Source of the DNA: Siphlonurus alternatus
Taxonomy: Eukaryota > Arthropoda > Insecta > Ephemeroptera > Siphlonuridae
Assembly: GCA_949825025.1 (NCBI GenBank)
Contig: OX463782.1
Span: 879,501 to 943,500 of the forward strand
DNA: 64,000 nucleotides
Direction of reading: 5' to 3'
Shown: positions 11,373-51,143 of the stretch, one piece after another
Layout of the letters: the number at the start of each line of letters is the position of its first letter
Numbering within the stretch: the stretch's first letter is position 1
Program-made: the position numbers and the translations under genes
Notes under the pieces: model-generated
Seen by the model: only the letters and a program-made list of their open reading frames with translations
The model's database searches: none
What the model was told of the DNA's origin: nothing

Positions 11373-12456
11373 TGTTACCACCAAAAACCGAATTCGGGCA
11401 AAAGCCGAAAAAAATGTGCAAAACTAGTTTTAAGCATCAAGTAAAGTTCGAAACCCGAAGTGATCGATTATTTCGGGTTTTGAGTTTAACTTGATGCTCA
11501 AAACTAGTTTTGCTCAAGTCGAAATGAGCAAAACCCGATGAAGACTTTTACATCGGCTTTTGTTCATTCCCATTTGAACAAAACTAGTTTTGCGTATCAA
11601 GTTATGATCAAAACCCGAAGTAAGATTTTATTTCGGCTTTTGAGCAAAATTTGAGCAAAACTAGTTTTGCTCATTTTAAAAATAAAACATAAAAATAAAA
11701 TGTCGAAAAGTGTTCATAAAAAAAGTTATTGTTCATTATTTGTTTCACCTTTATTATTGTAGTTACTAATCAGACCAAAAATGTTTATATAATCAAAAGC
11801 TTTAAATTAAATTCCAGTATAAAAATAAATTTCATCATTGCAGTCAAATTAAGCATGCAACTCATCAATAAGTAAGTAATTATTTGTAAGATAATAGTCT
11901 GTGTGTGCTAGCTTACATCAGTAATTCTGCTTCTGTCGTTACTTGTTTCTGCTGCAGGCACTGCTGTTGTGGCACTTGGAATTACATTTTAGTTTATTCT
12001 TTAGACAGCTACAGGACCTAGACTGACATCCTTTTCTGCAGTTACAAAATATAAAACCTTGTTTTGAATTTGAGGCCAATGCTGCTGCAGAACGTAAAGA
12101 AATTTCCTTATCTTGTGGCACATTATTACTCAACTCAATAAATTTCTCTTCAGCAGCCTGAAATTCATTTCTACAATATAACTGCTTAAAATTCCATTTT
12201 CAGTTGCAAGTTGGTACAATTGATCAGAATTCACAGAATTTACAACAGCCATAACGTTCCTTGGGAATGCCCTCCCCTAAAATTCATCAGATCCTCAAAT
12301 TCAAAATAAAAAATAAATTGTCTTTGAAAAATGAGCAAAACTTTGCTCAAAAGCCGAAATAAAATTTTATTTCGGGTTTTGAGCTTAACTTGATGCTCAA
12401 AACTAATTTTGCTCATTTTTTCGTCTTTTTCCCGAATTCGGTTTATGGTGGTAACA
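11373..12456 (-). mobile_element. Ginger-like DNA transposon, internally deleted
   Basis: The terminal inverted repeats are TGTTACCACCAAAAACCGAA at the left and its near reverse complement ending TATGGTGGTAACA at the right. Subterminal arms repeat CAAAACTAGTTTTG and CGGGTTTTGAGC motifs many times in both orientations. The only coding remnant is the Cys-rich tail at 11939-12250 on the minus strand, of the kind found at the C-terminus of KRBA2-like proteins derived from Ginger2-type integrase transposons. TGTTA ends fit that group. The integrase core is missing, so the copy is non-autonomous. TA flanks both ends; a longer target duplication is not clear. Confidence 0.6.
11939..12250 (-). pseudogene. 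KRBA2/Ginger-like Cys-rich C-terminal fragment
   Basis: The last 64 codons (12133-11939) end in a Cys-rich module: FIFCNCRKGCQSRSCSCLKN then CNSKCHNSSAC. Upstream, after one frameshift near 12190, the same strand reads VNSVNSDQLYQLATENGIL and QLYCRNEFQAAEEKFIELSN. This order (YQL.T..GIL, QLY.RN.F, then the SLR.AA and Cys-rich block) matches my recollection of KRAB-A domain-containing protein 2-like proteins encoded by Ginger-type transposons. The integrase (DDE) domain that should precede it is absent, so this is a relic. Confidence 0.55.
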
Positions 12457-12720
12457 TAAACAAATACGAGCTAGTTTTCGAGTTATTAATTTTTAAAGTT
12501 CACTCATTTAACATGGAGAAACGGAACTTCCATGTTAAATGAGTGAACTTTAAAAATTAATTTAACTCGAAAACTATAGCTCGTTTTTGTATACCTGATA
12601 CTGATAACTCTGATAAGGTATGTATATGTAAAGGAGAACATTTTATTTATATATTTTTTTTTTCATAATTTTCATGCATGGGATTTTTATTAATAACATT
12701 GGGCGTGTAATCTACCTTAA

Positions 12721-14368
12721 AGATTTAAAAAAAAATCATCCTTCATTTTTCTAAAATTATATTGACAGAAAAAAATCGAATTAATATAATTGCATTATTC
12801 TACGTGTATATTACAAAAGTACCTGAGTATTTTTTCACTAATAAATAACATAATATCAATACCATATATGTTTAATTAAAAATTGAAGTTCCTCCATATT
12901 ATGAGTATTATAAAATTACCAATAAGAAAAGCATTGAAAATTATTACAAAAAAATGCAACATACGTGACATAATAAATCTTTTGAATTTCGTTAACAAAA
13001 AGACTTTGTTTTAAGTTAAATCTTAAGAATTTCTCAATTTTCAATTCAAATCACAGTTATGTTATTATATGCATGTGTGCTATTAAATAATGTAATTATA
13101 TATCACATTGGTTATTTTATGCATTCATTCCATAATAAGTCGTTAAATTATTACGGTGGATTGTTTATTGAAGTTTACACATCATTAAAAGCATTAAAAA
13201 ATACTTCTCCAAATTTTTGCCTTCAAAATTCATAATCTTAAAAGCAATGACGAACTCGCAATATATATTTTTTTTTTAATTTTGTTTTAACTCCATCACA
13301 AATATGCAATGCTTGAAACAAATTCATTGCATATTATAAAAAAACATTTGTAAAAAAAATTCTGTCTTCTTCGCTGATTTAATATTTTAAATTTAAACTT
13401 TGTACTGTACATACAATTTTAAGATTTAATATATTTTTATTTTTCAAGCAAAATTAAAATTTCAACATTAAAATTAACTTACTATAAAATTATGAATTTA
13501 TAAAGGAAGAGCAAAAACAGGAAAATATATATTGCAAAATACTTGACAGAGTTTATTAATAAATATGTAAGTATGTAAGTGTAAATACTTTGGTTCTAAT
13601 CAGAGTGAGCTATTACAAATGACTGTATAATATTGTCTTGACATTTACAAATATTTACAATAGATAATGTCTAGTACAATTATATGTTATGAAACATAGT
13701 AACCTAGATGTTGTTATTTACAGAAACACAAATAGTACAACAAAAATCAAGATTTAAATACATATTATAATGTCAAAAATAATAAAAATTTAGTATTTTA
13801 ATTTCATTTTTTGACATGATATTGGTTTAATAATAAAGATATGTAGTAATGTGTATATTCTAGAGAGTTGATGCAACCACCTGTTCTCATTTTCTATGCT
13901 AGAATTGTCACACTCCCACTAAAGCACAATATTGAGATCACGAACATATTATAATATATGTATTTCATTCTTTTATAAGCTAAAACATTAAATAATAATA
14001 TAAATTAATCTCATTTGAGTGCGTTACAATGACTGAACTTTGTGTTAAATGACAAGTTTAAATTATAGAGACAAAAGAAATAATAAGGATCAATGACGTC
14101 ATGAGATGTGTTTTTTGACGTGAGATTGCAGACGAGGTAAATAGACAGGAATGATATGATTGCCGCAGGGGGTGCTTTTGCTTGCTTAACTCCACCCTTC
14201 TTGTCTGACCAGATGAAGACCCGACAATCAATTCCACGCCACAGAGTCGCTACAAAGTCGTAACACACTTTTGTTATTAATTATTGTAGCAGAGCTTTAT
14301 AAGCAATTTAAGTACTGTGTGTTGCCCTTGAAAAATTTTACTAGCCTCTATATAACATATAAATTATG
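12721..14368. other. AT-rich, presumed SerT intron 1
   Basis: No exon is seen. A less AT-rich patch at about 14090-14260 has no supported frame. Confidence 0.4.
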
Positions 14369-14921
14369 TTAATAATGATTGTTTAGTGCTTTTTCGCCAT
14401 CTGATTATTGCATTTGTATTTATACCAGTATCAAACCGTTCTGGCGCAGTGCATTGACCGGTTCTCGTTAGATCACCGAAGTCAGGCTACGTCGAGCGTG
14501 GCTAGTACTTGGATGGGTGACCGTTTCAAGAAAAATTACGTTGCTACCTCCCTGGGGTAAATTCATCTCGCTTTCCACCCAGTGCAGTGATGCACTTGTG
14601 TGTGGTTCCCCAGGCTTTGGACATCGCTTTGGTCCATTGAGAAAAAAAAGTAGAGGTGTCCGTCCTAACTGAGGTTTTCCACGGTTCCCTCAGTCTTACC
14701 TCAGCGAATGCTGGGACGCGTAACAGGCCGTGACCACCATCCTTTCCTTCCCTTATCGCTACCCATTACCCCGGCTCGAGCTCCAAGCTCATAGGGGTGT
14801 ATCCTTGTAAAAAAAAAAAAAAAAAAAAAGGTTTGAATGGTTCCAGAATGGTTTGATACTGGTATACATACAAATGCAGTAATCAGATGGCGAAAAAGCA
14901 CTAAACAATCATTAATAATAT
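14369..14921. mobile_element. Foldback MITE split by a 5S SINE
   Basis: The left arm (14369-14441; TGATTGTTTAGTGCTTTTTC, then CCATCTGATTATTGCATTTG) and the right arm (14830-14921) are almost identical inverted copies, down to TACCAGTATCAAACC. Without the 388-bp SINE between them the two arms form a palindrome of about 165 bp. Confidence 0.75.
14442..14829 (+). mobile_element. 5S rRNA-derived SINE, copy 1
   Basis: The head contains CGGTTCTCGT, GATCACCGAAGT and TAGTACTTGGATGGGTGACC. These are blocks of the 3' half of animal 5S rRNA, and include the C-box of its internal pol III promoter. A body of about 280 bp unlike 5S RNA follows, ending at GGGGTGTATCCTTGT and an A-tail of about 20 bases. 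The 5' half of 5S RNA is missing, so it is not a 5S gene. The same unit recurs on the minus strand at 56.3 and 57.1 kb. Confidence 0.85.
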
Positions 14922-16786
14922 TTTAATTTTACGCCATCGTGATCTTACAGAAGTAAGAAATACAACAGAAAATATTTATATTAATTATAATAATTATAAT
15001 ACGTGTTTCAATAATATATATTGAAGCTTGACTATGAACATGAAAATTTTCTAGAGTAACGGCTGTACTTAATTAAGTTATATAGTTTAATGAATGTAAG
15101 ATGTGAATGTGAGCTGAAAAATGAATAAATAATATAATAATGTATATTATGAACCGACCGATAGGATTATGTAATATAATCTTGGCTGGACTGTATTGTA
15201 TAATATTGAAAAAATAAATAAAAAAAAAGAAAAAGATAATAAGTTCAGGAAATTAAAGTATTCCGATTAATTTTGAATAATTAATTTATGAATTTTTGCA
15301 ATCAGAGTAAAAATAACTATCAGTCTATAAGTAACTTTTTAATCTATTATGATAAAATTTAGGATAAGAATATGAAAAAATATAGTTAGCTTAACTGTAA
15401 TCAGATGTTAAAAAATAAACTCGATGCAAAAAATCCAATTTTTGATCGGAAGAAAGCTAGAAATATCAAATTTCTCTTCCTGCTAATTTTACGAGTAGCA
15501 TTTGATTAACTTTAACAGTTGAAAGGTTTCTTTTATGAAAGAAAAAAAATAATCGAAATTATAATAATATAGTTTATTTCAGTTTTTTTAAGATGCCTAT
15601 TTTTAAAATTATTTAGTGTTAATTGAAGCTATTAAAAGAATAAAAGAATGTAGTGAAAACTTTTCAAATAACAAACATTTGTTACGCATTGTTTTTGCAG
15701 CGTATTTACAACTTATAGTGTAAAATAAAACTATATTATTTTTTTAAATGTTTTAATTTCAATAAAAAATTCAATTGTTTTTCTTTTCTTTTCATTCCTT
15801 GATATAATAAATATCAGGAGCTTTGTAACAATGAAGGAAAAATGTTGAAATTACACTCGAGTTCAGTTCTGAGCATTGCAATTTATAGCCTCATATATTG
15901 TAGCAAAATTAGAGTTGAGATTTTTTATTGTTACCAGGAATTCGGTCATCAATTAAATTAGAGAGACCTCAGTGAAGGTGCAGCACTCGAGGCTGTCTCC
16001 CCACAGTTTGTCGCAACCGCAGGACACGACAAAACAGCCCCTGGACTTTTGAGACACTGCAGCAGGCTGTTTGATACATCTCATTATATTAGCAAACTTC
16101 TCTACTAATTACTTACGGTTCAAATTACCTTAAATGCCGTATATCCTCTGTCTATAAATTTCAATATATGACTTCAATAGCATGTAAATCGCCGAACTTC
16201 CGGAACGGCACAATATAAGGCTTCCTTCGTCCTTCACAGCTAATTACGTCTTGTCCGAGTCTTAGCAAATTAGTTCCAATAATTTATCAAGTGAAGCCTC
16301 ACCAGTGCACTCTAATTTAATGAAACCACAAATGCTTTTCAACAAAATTAATTTTAATTTTTATGATTCCTTAGATTAGATTGCGTTAAAATATTAATAT
16401 TAAATTTTGAGTTATTTCAATAAAAAAAATAAACGTTTCAAATACTATAAATAAAGTTTTCTCATGCACAAAATTGAGACAGTATAATTTAGCAGAATTT
16501 CTGCATGGTTGATTTATATATTAAAATGATTATTGTCATGGTTCTAGTGTAATTATTTTTTATGGTAAAAAAAAACACATAAAATTTAGATCAGAACATA
16601 GAGAACTGACTGTTTACTTTCTGAAGTAAAAAAAGTAATTACTCAGTCCATTTTTTGAGATATTAAATTTTTAGTTGAAAAATATGCTAATTTGACTTGA
16701 TTTGACTAATGACCACCAGATTTCCAATGATATTCTCATTATTTGTATCCTGTATACCTCAAAAACTAGACAAACTTTTGCTACAT

Positions 16787-16828
<42 letters not shown>

Positions 16829-17755
16829 ATAATGCAAGGAAGGTTTATTATAATTTTCAGAGTGATTCACCATCTACTATATAAGACTAGTGACAATAAT
16901 CCTATTAATTAATGATATTTCTTTATCTATATATCTATAGTCAATACTACTTAACACAAAAATTACCTTTTGTAGCATTATATGTAATAAATAATTAAAA
17001 TAATCATTCTTGTAACCTTTCCATTTCTTCATCATAAAAAAACATTGGTATTTCAATAAGAGGAGGACAACGTTTTGAAGAATTGTTTCCCAAAGTATTC
17101 TCTTACAAAACTATCTCAGAGAAGGGGAAAGTAATTGCTTGTACAGGTCAAGGCTCAGGGGTCAATCAAGTCGAAACTGCTCATAATTGACGTGATAATA
17201 TTAACCATCATGCGCTTTCGTATTGACAATTTCTGCAGTATTATAAATACACTCTGGCCTAGATGTGCAAATCTCTAATTTCCTAATATAATCAGCTATA
17301 ATATAATAATTTAGATAAAGATGTAATCTTTTGGGTGTTGTATACATCAATGTTTATAAATTTATTGTACCCTCAAACTAAGGTGCATGTATCTATCAGC
17401 ACTCTCTCAAATTTTTACGCTTCTCTAAACGTGTTCAACTTTTTTATCCTTTCCTGATTGCTTTTATAATCTTCTCTTCCGTAATATATGAGACAGCGTG
17501 AGAGAGAGAGAGAGAAGGGCGCATAATCCAGGACCAATATTTTTACACTATTAGTATTAAATAGACGTGTTCAATTCTGATAGATACACATGACATGTTC
17601 ATTTTTTTTTTTTTTAATTTTTTGAAGTTAAAGGTTGATCACGTCAAATGTCACAAGACACTACTTAATATTAATAATAATATATAAAAACACATCACAA
17701 AATAATACTAACAAACAAAACAGCCACCATCACAAAATCTCATCAGTCTACATGC
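14922..17755. other. AT-rich, presumed SerT intron 1
   Basis: No exon is seen. It contains a T-run of about 38 at 16789-16826 and a (GA)n tract near 17500. Confidence 0.4.
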
Positions 17756-17759
17756 ATTA

Positions 17760-18050
17760 AAATTTAAGTTATAGATAAACAATCCTCAGGCAACTTATTA
17801 GCAAAAAAACTTTCAACTGAATAAAATTCTTTATCAATTAACACTGATTTAAGCCTAGCTTTAAAAACAGAATCAGATTCCAGATTTTTTAGACAAGAAG
17901 GAAGAAAATCATATATTTTTGCACATTGAAAATGAGGATTCCCCTCAGTAAACACTGAACTCTGTTTTCCAACCCGAGGGTTGTTCTTATTTCTTGTATT
18001 ATGGACTGTGTCAGCCATTAGCCATTACATACTGCTCAGGATGATTCCTC
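17760..18050 (-). pseudogene. LINE ORF2 C-terminal fragment (Jockey/CR1-like)
   Basis: On the minus strand an 84-codon frame reads HNTRNKNNPRVG, CAKIYDFLPSCLKNL, FKARLKSVLIDKEFYSVESF and then a stop. This is the usual end of Jockey/CR1-type reverse transcriptase ORFs (family pattern: NTRN, then KIYN.LP..IK, then FK..LK..L..K.FYS..EF). Only the tail is present. Confidence 0.6.
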
Positions 18051-18180
18051 TTAAACATTGCATAATGAACAATATATATACATGCATGGAACAGTTAAAA
18101 TTTTATTACTTTTAAAATGTGTAACACACGAATCCCTTTTTCTAATTTTAACATTATGAATGCATAATTCATAATTGAAT

Positions 18181-18513
18181 TTCACAATGGAGTATCGACC
18201 TCAATTTTTTTTTATTGTAGAAATTGATAGAAAGTGCAAAGTTATGCTACCCTGATTTTTTTTCAGATTTTTCACAGCCCTGGAAGTATTTTTAAAAATG
18301 TATTGAAAAAACTTTTTGTGATGTCACGAGCTAGGCGCCTCTCCTTAAGAAAAATATAGGACTTGCCGCCGCGTGACGTCACAAAAAGGACTTTCAATAA
18401 TTTTTTAAATATACTTCCAGGGCTGTAAAAAATCAGGGTAGCATTACTTTGCACCCTCTATCAATTTCTGCAATAAAAAAAAAAAAAATTGAGGTCGATA
18501 CTCTAATGTGAAA
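18181..18513. mobile_element. Foldback MITE carrying a CRE
   Basis: Arms of about 130 bp are inverted copies, from GGAGTATCGACCTCAATTTT at the left to AAAATTGAGGTCGATACTCT at the right. They flank a roughly 40-bp loop (AGCTAGGCGCC region). The right arm contains TGACGTCA; the left arm has the one-base variant TGATGTCA. Confidence 0.75.
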
Positions 18514-21500
18514 ATCACTTTATTTTCAATCAATTTAGTTGCAATATTTTCAGACAAAAAAAAAATGTATTAAGACTATTAAGAAATTTAAAAAGTAGGT
18601 GTTTCAATTAAAAAAATTTATAATATCAAATAACGTAAATTTATCTAAATAAATATTTATAATTAAGAAAAAAAATCAAATTATGCAAAGAAAACAAATT
18701 AATGAATAAGTTTTTACAACATTTCGACAAGTTCACATTTTTATACGGATGCCAGTCAGCTTGACTTATTGTCAGTCATCAAAAGACACATGATACAATT
18801 TCATTTCCACGTCTTTAATGTTTAGGCATATCAAATTGTCCATGCACGTGATTGACGTATACACAGAACAGCGTTGTCCCCCCTCCCAACTCGGTAACTC
18901 TATTGACGCCTGCCGCTATATTTCTCGTGCTACGGATCCGAGATTCGATTGATAGAGAGAGAGAGAGTGGTTGCAACCCCTACATCATTAATAACTTGGG
19001 AGGGTGGTGCATGGAAATTTCACCCCTTTTTAATATCAATTCTGTATCAAATTTCATATTCTATAGCTATATATTTTATGATGTAAACTAAAAAAAAAAA
19101 TATATATGCCAATTTTTAAGAATAACATTCAATGATTTTTGAAAGGGGAGGGGAAAAAAATCATGACATAAATTTTAAAAATTAAACATGGAACTCTCTT
19201 TTCTCTGTAATATAAAATATAAAGTTCGATCTTTTACAATAATTTTTTACTATAATATAATGTCACATAATATCGAATTAAATTAAATTTTAACCTAAAG
19301 TTACATTAATCTTTTTATTTTCAGTGAAAAATCGTTAATTCTATATTATATTAAATTAAAAAAAATACACATTCTAATCAAATCAAACATTGATACAAAA
19401 TTCGATTATATATTTTATTGCAATTAGTTTAATTTATCATGATATTTTATTTTCTAATACTAAAAAGCAACAAAATGTCGATAATCTGAATACGATATAT
19501 AAGACTATTATATGCTGAAAACGTCTACTACTATCTCGCTCAATTTACCTGTGTTTTATAATATGCTCAAATTTAACATTCTGTGCTTGCCATGATCTCG
19601 GTGCCAGCTGGGATGCCTATATATAACGAGGGGGACAAGCGTGCTGTGGTCAAGCGGGCTATCGACTATTGTTGCATTTCAAAGCACCCCACCACATCAA
19701 CATCAAGTCGTATCTCTCACTTATCCTTCTGTGATACCAAAATCCTCTCATAAGCCCGTACATTCATTTTATAGAAAATCCAAGACATAAAATGTTATTA
19801 TATTGTTTGTTTGTGATATCTTCTTCAATATATGTGGATGTTCTCTTTAAAACTTTTATATAAAAGAACTACGATGTTCATAAATTTTAATATTCTGAAT
19901 TATATTTAGCATTTAAACATGTAGATGAAAAGACATCGATTTATACTCAAAAGAAAAATCAAAATTGCACCAGTATTTCTTGAAAGTAAAAGTAAAAATT
20001 CAATTCAATATATTTTTATTTCCATTTTTTCCTATATACAAAATCAAAGTGTTATGAATTATAATATACAATAACATTTGTTGAGGTTTATAGGACAAAC
20101 CTTTGTGTATTGAAATTGTTGTAGAAATTATAGAAATAAGTATATATAATAATTTAAATTAATTTAACTATAACTTAAACTTTATTAGCATTGGGAGTGA
20201 ATCCTTTATATCATAAAATAGCCACAAACTGTACCGAAACCAACCATCACTATTCATTACATTTTTGTCCTGTTTTCAATGCTGCCTCATATGTAATGCG
20301 AAGCGCACAAAAAAATAAAATACAAATTTCATCTGAAACATTACATGCTGTGTTTGTATCCATTACTTCATGTAATGGAACTTTACATGAAAAGACTGTT
20401 TGCTCTTCTTACCTAGGATTCCAAAATTAAAAATCCGTTCTTAAAATCCGGTCTATTTTAGCTGCATATCCAGCAAGCAATGGTAACATTCGCAATGGCC
20501 CGAGGTGTAAAAAAAGTCAATTTGAAATTTATAACAGTCAACGAATTTTATTTGTACTTGAAAATTCAACCGAACATAAAATGTAATTATAGTGTACAAC
20601 ACTTAATCAAAATTATTAGTTAGAACTGATTATTTTATTTCGTATTTTCTGTAGTGAACGCATGAAAGCAATTTAAAACTATTATATGTACATGGTGTTA
20701 ATTGTTATCTCTGCATAAAATTACATTTATTCTACATCATAGCTTGTCGATTTTGCATTTTATTCTCACTAAAATCAATAAAGCAAAGAAATCTAAAATA
20801 TTATAACAATGACATATTATATTCAAGCTCAGAATTAATTAATATTACTCTGATCACTTTGGTTGCAAGTGCTTGAATTAAAACAAATTACGCAATAAAT
20901 ATATTAAGTAATTCATTATTTTCTTACTATAATATTTTAATCAAGGAATACACATAATTCTATTATATTTACTCAGTTGTAATTAGGTTGCAAAAATACA
21001 TTCTTAACACTTTAGTATAATTTTTAATACTGATATATTTTTAAATGACAATTAATTGTAAGTATTATAATTTTATTATAATAATGATGAAACTTTTGAA
21101 TAATATGTAAGAGATAGAAAAGCATGCTCTTGAGAAAACTTCGATCGAAAATACTAGGACGTTAATAATTATTGTAAGTTATATTGAAGTTCCCTGAAAT
21201 CAATTAGTGGATTGAACGTTCCGATATCGGATAAACTTGAAACACAAATCATAACGAATCTGTCACAAATCTAATCAAAGATGATTCCTCTTCTATTATT
21301 ATTTTTTATTATTAAAGGTTAATTAAACTTTATTATAATTAAAAGTGAATTTAATTCATTACATAAACTTTAGAAACTATAAAATTAAATTTTGTTGTAA
21401 CAATGTTATAAAAAAAGTTACAATATGATTTTTTCTCTCTTTGTCATCTTGCATAGATTTTCTTGATTGAAAATCTTGATTTTTCTTTCGATTTGTTGAA

Positions 21501-23225
21501 ATATTGAGTAACTTTGAACAGTGCTAAGACCCCGCTGGTCTCAAGTTTGATCAGGAATATTTGCGGAGGGAGGGGAGCACTCTATACCATCGTACGCCCA
21601 TGTGCTGAACTAGCCAGCCTTGCAAATCAATCTACTATGAAGATATCGTTGTACAAATGTTTCAACGAAACAAATTTCTCATTTCTTACCATTTTTTAAT
21701 CTGAATGTAATAAAATATATACTCAAATATACTAAATCAACTTTAAATAATAAATATAACATATGCCACAGTGATTTCAATCATAATTTTAAAAATTAAA
21801 AGAAATATACAGTTTCAAATTTTCAGTCTTAAATTGATGGAATTGATATAATTTTTTTAACCTCGCGACTGCTATCACTGAAATTTAATTAATACATGCA
21901 AACCTTTGAATACAAATTAACGATCAATTGACAAATTGAGATGAGGGATACGGCAAGATTCACTTTTCTGCATAAATATTACCGTCGCTGCAGCCACCCT
22001 TTTTGTTTAATGTACGTCTAAAAGTTGCAAAAACAGCAAGATTGTGAGGGATGATTTTGCATGATACGTCGTGTAGCGTTCTTGCCATGCAATCATATTA
22101 TATGGCCAGCATAAATTTGCCTTAAATGCCATGACAGCAAAAGCATCAGCATCTATAAGCAAGATGTATGCCATATGAGTTTCCAGCAAAAGCGCAAAAA
22201 TTACAATATGTCACTCGCTGCAACATATCACGCAAAATCATTCTTCAAATATACAAAAAGTTATATATTTGGATACTTAATATTTTGATCATAATTTAAT
22301 TACAAAAGTTTCAAATATTTCATTTCAATGGCATCGATCAGCACGTAAGTGAGACGTATTAATAAATGATATGCGGAGGCAAAATGTAAATACACAAATA
22401 TGTCTGCACGTTTTAAAATTTGCTAAAATAGCACAACTAATTAGTTTACCATTACTTTAACGCCATGTTGTCAAACTTAAAACTTTAAATTTCAATTTAT
22501 AAGATATAATATATTAATTGCAGCAGAATTAAATTAAATGTAACACATCACGTACAGAGCTCAAATATCAATGTAATTTTTATATTGACACAATAAATTT
22601 AAAAAAAAAAAACTTTAAAAATGCAGAATAACTTTAACATAATACAGTAAAATATATTTTATTAGAGTCTCAATTCTATTCTTAAATTAATTATGTCAAT
22701 AAAGTTACAATATGTTTAAATTTTGCACGTTGTTGGGAACAATATTTTGTGTTGTAAATTCTTGCAAACTTTGTGTCAAAGCAATAGCGTACGAAGTTTA
22801 AGGAGAGCAAATACTTGTTAAGCTATGCCAAAACAATTACAATTAATTAAGATCATGTATATATCATAATTGAAACAGATTTAAAACTTTGGCGTAATGA
22901 CCCATAAAATAAGAAACTTTCCGCAACTGTAAATTTAGCATGGGAATCTTTACTTACATAATTATTTATATGTTGTATTATATAGTTAAATTATCTAGAT
23001 CACAATATCGAAATGTTACTTAAAATAGTTTTTATCGACAAGAAAAAATAATGTATTTCCAGTAAAAAAATGTGTTATTATATACTTATTGCAGTAAAAA
23101 ATTAGAACGAAGATTCATGAATTATTAATATTTTATGGTAGGCTGATGGAGTTCATTGATCAAAACAAGAGTAAAATCGCCCCTTTCTTGGTCATTACCA
23201 GACGGTGATGTTTTGTTTGTTTCAG
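18514..23225. other. AT-rich, presumed SerT intron 1
   Basis: No coding exon is recognised. A GC-richer patch at 19580-19760 contains a good TATA box (CCTATATATAACG near 19615) but no following donor that would make it a clear alternative first exon. Confidence 0.4.
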
Positions 23226-23246
23226 GTGGTCCCAGAGATCAGATAG

Positions 23247-50132
<26,886 letters not shown>

Positions 50133-50266
50133 CGAGGCGCGGAGGATCGAGGACTCATGGCAGCAGCAGGCTCCATCAAGGGAAGATCCTTCGGCGAATG
50201 GCTGGTGTGACGTCACCATCGAGCGCGTAATTAATTATTATAATGATCTCAGTGAAGCTTTTTCAC

Positions 50267-50272
50267 AATAAA
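50267..50272 (+). terminator. Candidate SerT polyadenylation signal
   Basis: AATAAA lies 135 bp after the stop codon, at the edge of a 60-bp-arm hairpin. It is the first canonical signal downstream of the stop. Confidence 0.5.
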
Positions 50273-50273
50273 A

Positions 50274-50404
50274 TTAATAGGCCTGTTCGTAAACCCTGCT
50301 CGGTGTACACTTTCTACACCCAATCGACCTTATATCCCATGTACATAAGGTCGATTGGGTGCAGAAAGTGTACACCGAGCAGGGTTTACGAACAGGCCTA
50401 TTAA
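50274..50404. mobile_element. Near-perfect foldback at the SerT 3' end
   Basis: Arms of 60 bp differ at a single base, from TTAATAGGCCTGTTCGTAAA on the left to TTTACGAACAGGCCTATTAA on the right, around an 11-bp loop. TTAA bounds both ends. Weaker complementarity continues outward, so that CAATAAA on the left is mirrored by TTTATTG on the right. Confidence 0.9.
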
Positions 50405-51059
50405 CTCTTTATTGTTTTATGTACATAAAAAAATACAAATTTTGAATTAAAATATTATGATGTAACAATTTATATTTATTCATATTTTATTAAACGTTAC
50501 CAAATTGGGGTTTAATAAATACTCATGTATACGCTTAAATGCACAAAAAAAATTATAAATTATTCGAAACAAAGTTTGTGTGGTATATTATGGATATCAT
50601 AAGTTGATTTTTATATTCTTTCTTCTGTACTTTCATGTATAATGATTGTTGCATGTAACAATGGATTAATGCTCTATTTGCAACAGTCCACAACAAACAT
50701 ATAAGATCAGTTCTTGACTTTAGCATGATCAGCGATCATCCAGGAGTTTTATGGTGATTTTTTGCTCTAAAAATTGCAGCTTTTCATTTCTCGCATTTTT
50801 TTTTTTAAATGGAGTTATTTCTATACAAGAAATAATTATTTAATTAATTAGGGTGGCAAAATATTTCATTGTCAATTTGAGCATATCTTCCATATTATAG
50901 AGTGACTTAACCGAAATCATAAACCCTTACTTTAATGCACATTCCTTGCACATTTGTTTTATTCACTGCACTTTTCATATTATTTTATTATGCACTTTAA
51001 TTGATTGTTATTATATTATAAATGCACTCCGCTAGAGAGTCATGAAAGGGCTGTGCTTG

Positions 51060-51143
51060 TGACGTCACAAGTGAGCCATGCTGTCATGACAATACTGCAT
51101 GATCTGTATTGTATTGCAATGCACATGCGGCGCGCGCATGCGC
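51060..51143. promoter_or_regulatory. CRE plus NRF1-like palindrome
   Basis: A full CRE (TGACGTCA) lies at 51060-51067 and a palindromic GCGCATGCGC, the NRF1/EWG consensus, at 51134-51143, within a CpG-rich patch. These motifs are common in metazoan promoters, but no transcript start is evident. Confidence 0.35.

Larger units (their letters stand above)
11237..12720. mobile_element. Foldback element split by a second transposon
   Basis: The left arm starts TTAAGGTGGAGATAACACGC (11237) and the right arm ends with its near reverse complement, GCGTGTAATCTACCTTAA (12720). The complementarity continues inward for more than 100 bp on each side. The core at about 12470-12577 is a near-perfect hairpin with arms of about 50 bp around AACATGGAGAAACGGAACTT. 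Removing the 1,084-bp insert at 11373-12456 restores one continuous palindrome of about 400 bp. The TTAA at both ends suggests a TTAA target duplication. No coding capacity of its own. Confidence 0.75.

Noticed and set aside
14442..14530. A 5S rRNA gene
   Set aside because: Only the 3' half of 5S is present, it is fused to a SINE body with an A-tail, and it recurs twice more.
19600..19760. Alternative SerT promoter with TATA box
   Set aside because: The TATA box is good but no donor follows that would form a first exon.
20191..20430. 79-codon + strand frame
   Set aside because: No splice signals, no composition shift and no recognisable motif. A weak similarity between nearby sequence at about 20460-20510 and 42930-42970 is too short to call a repeat.
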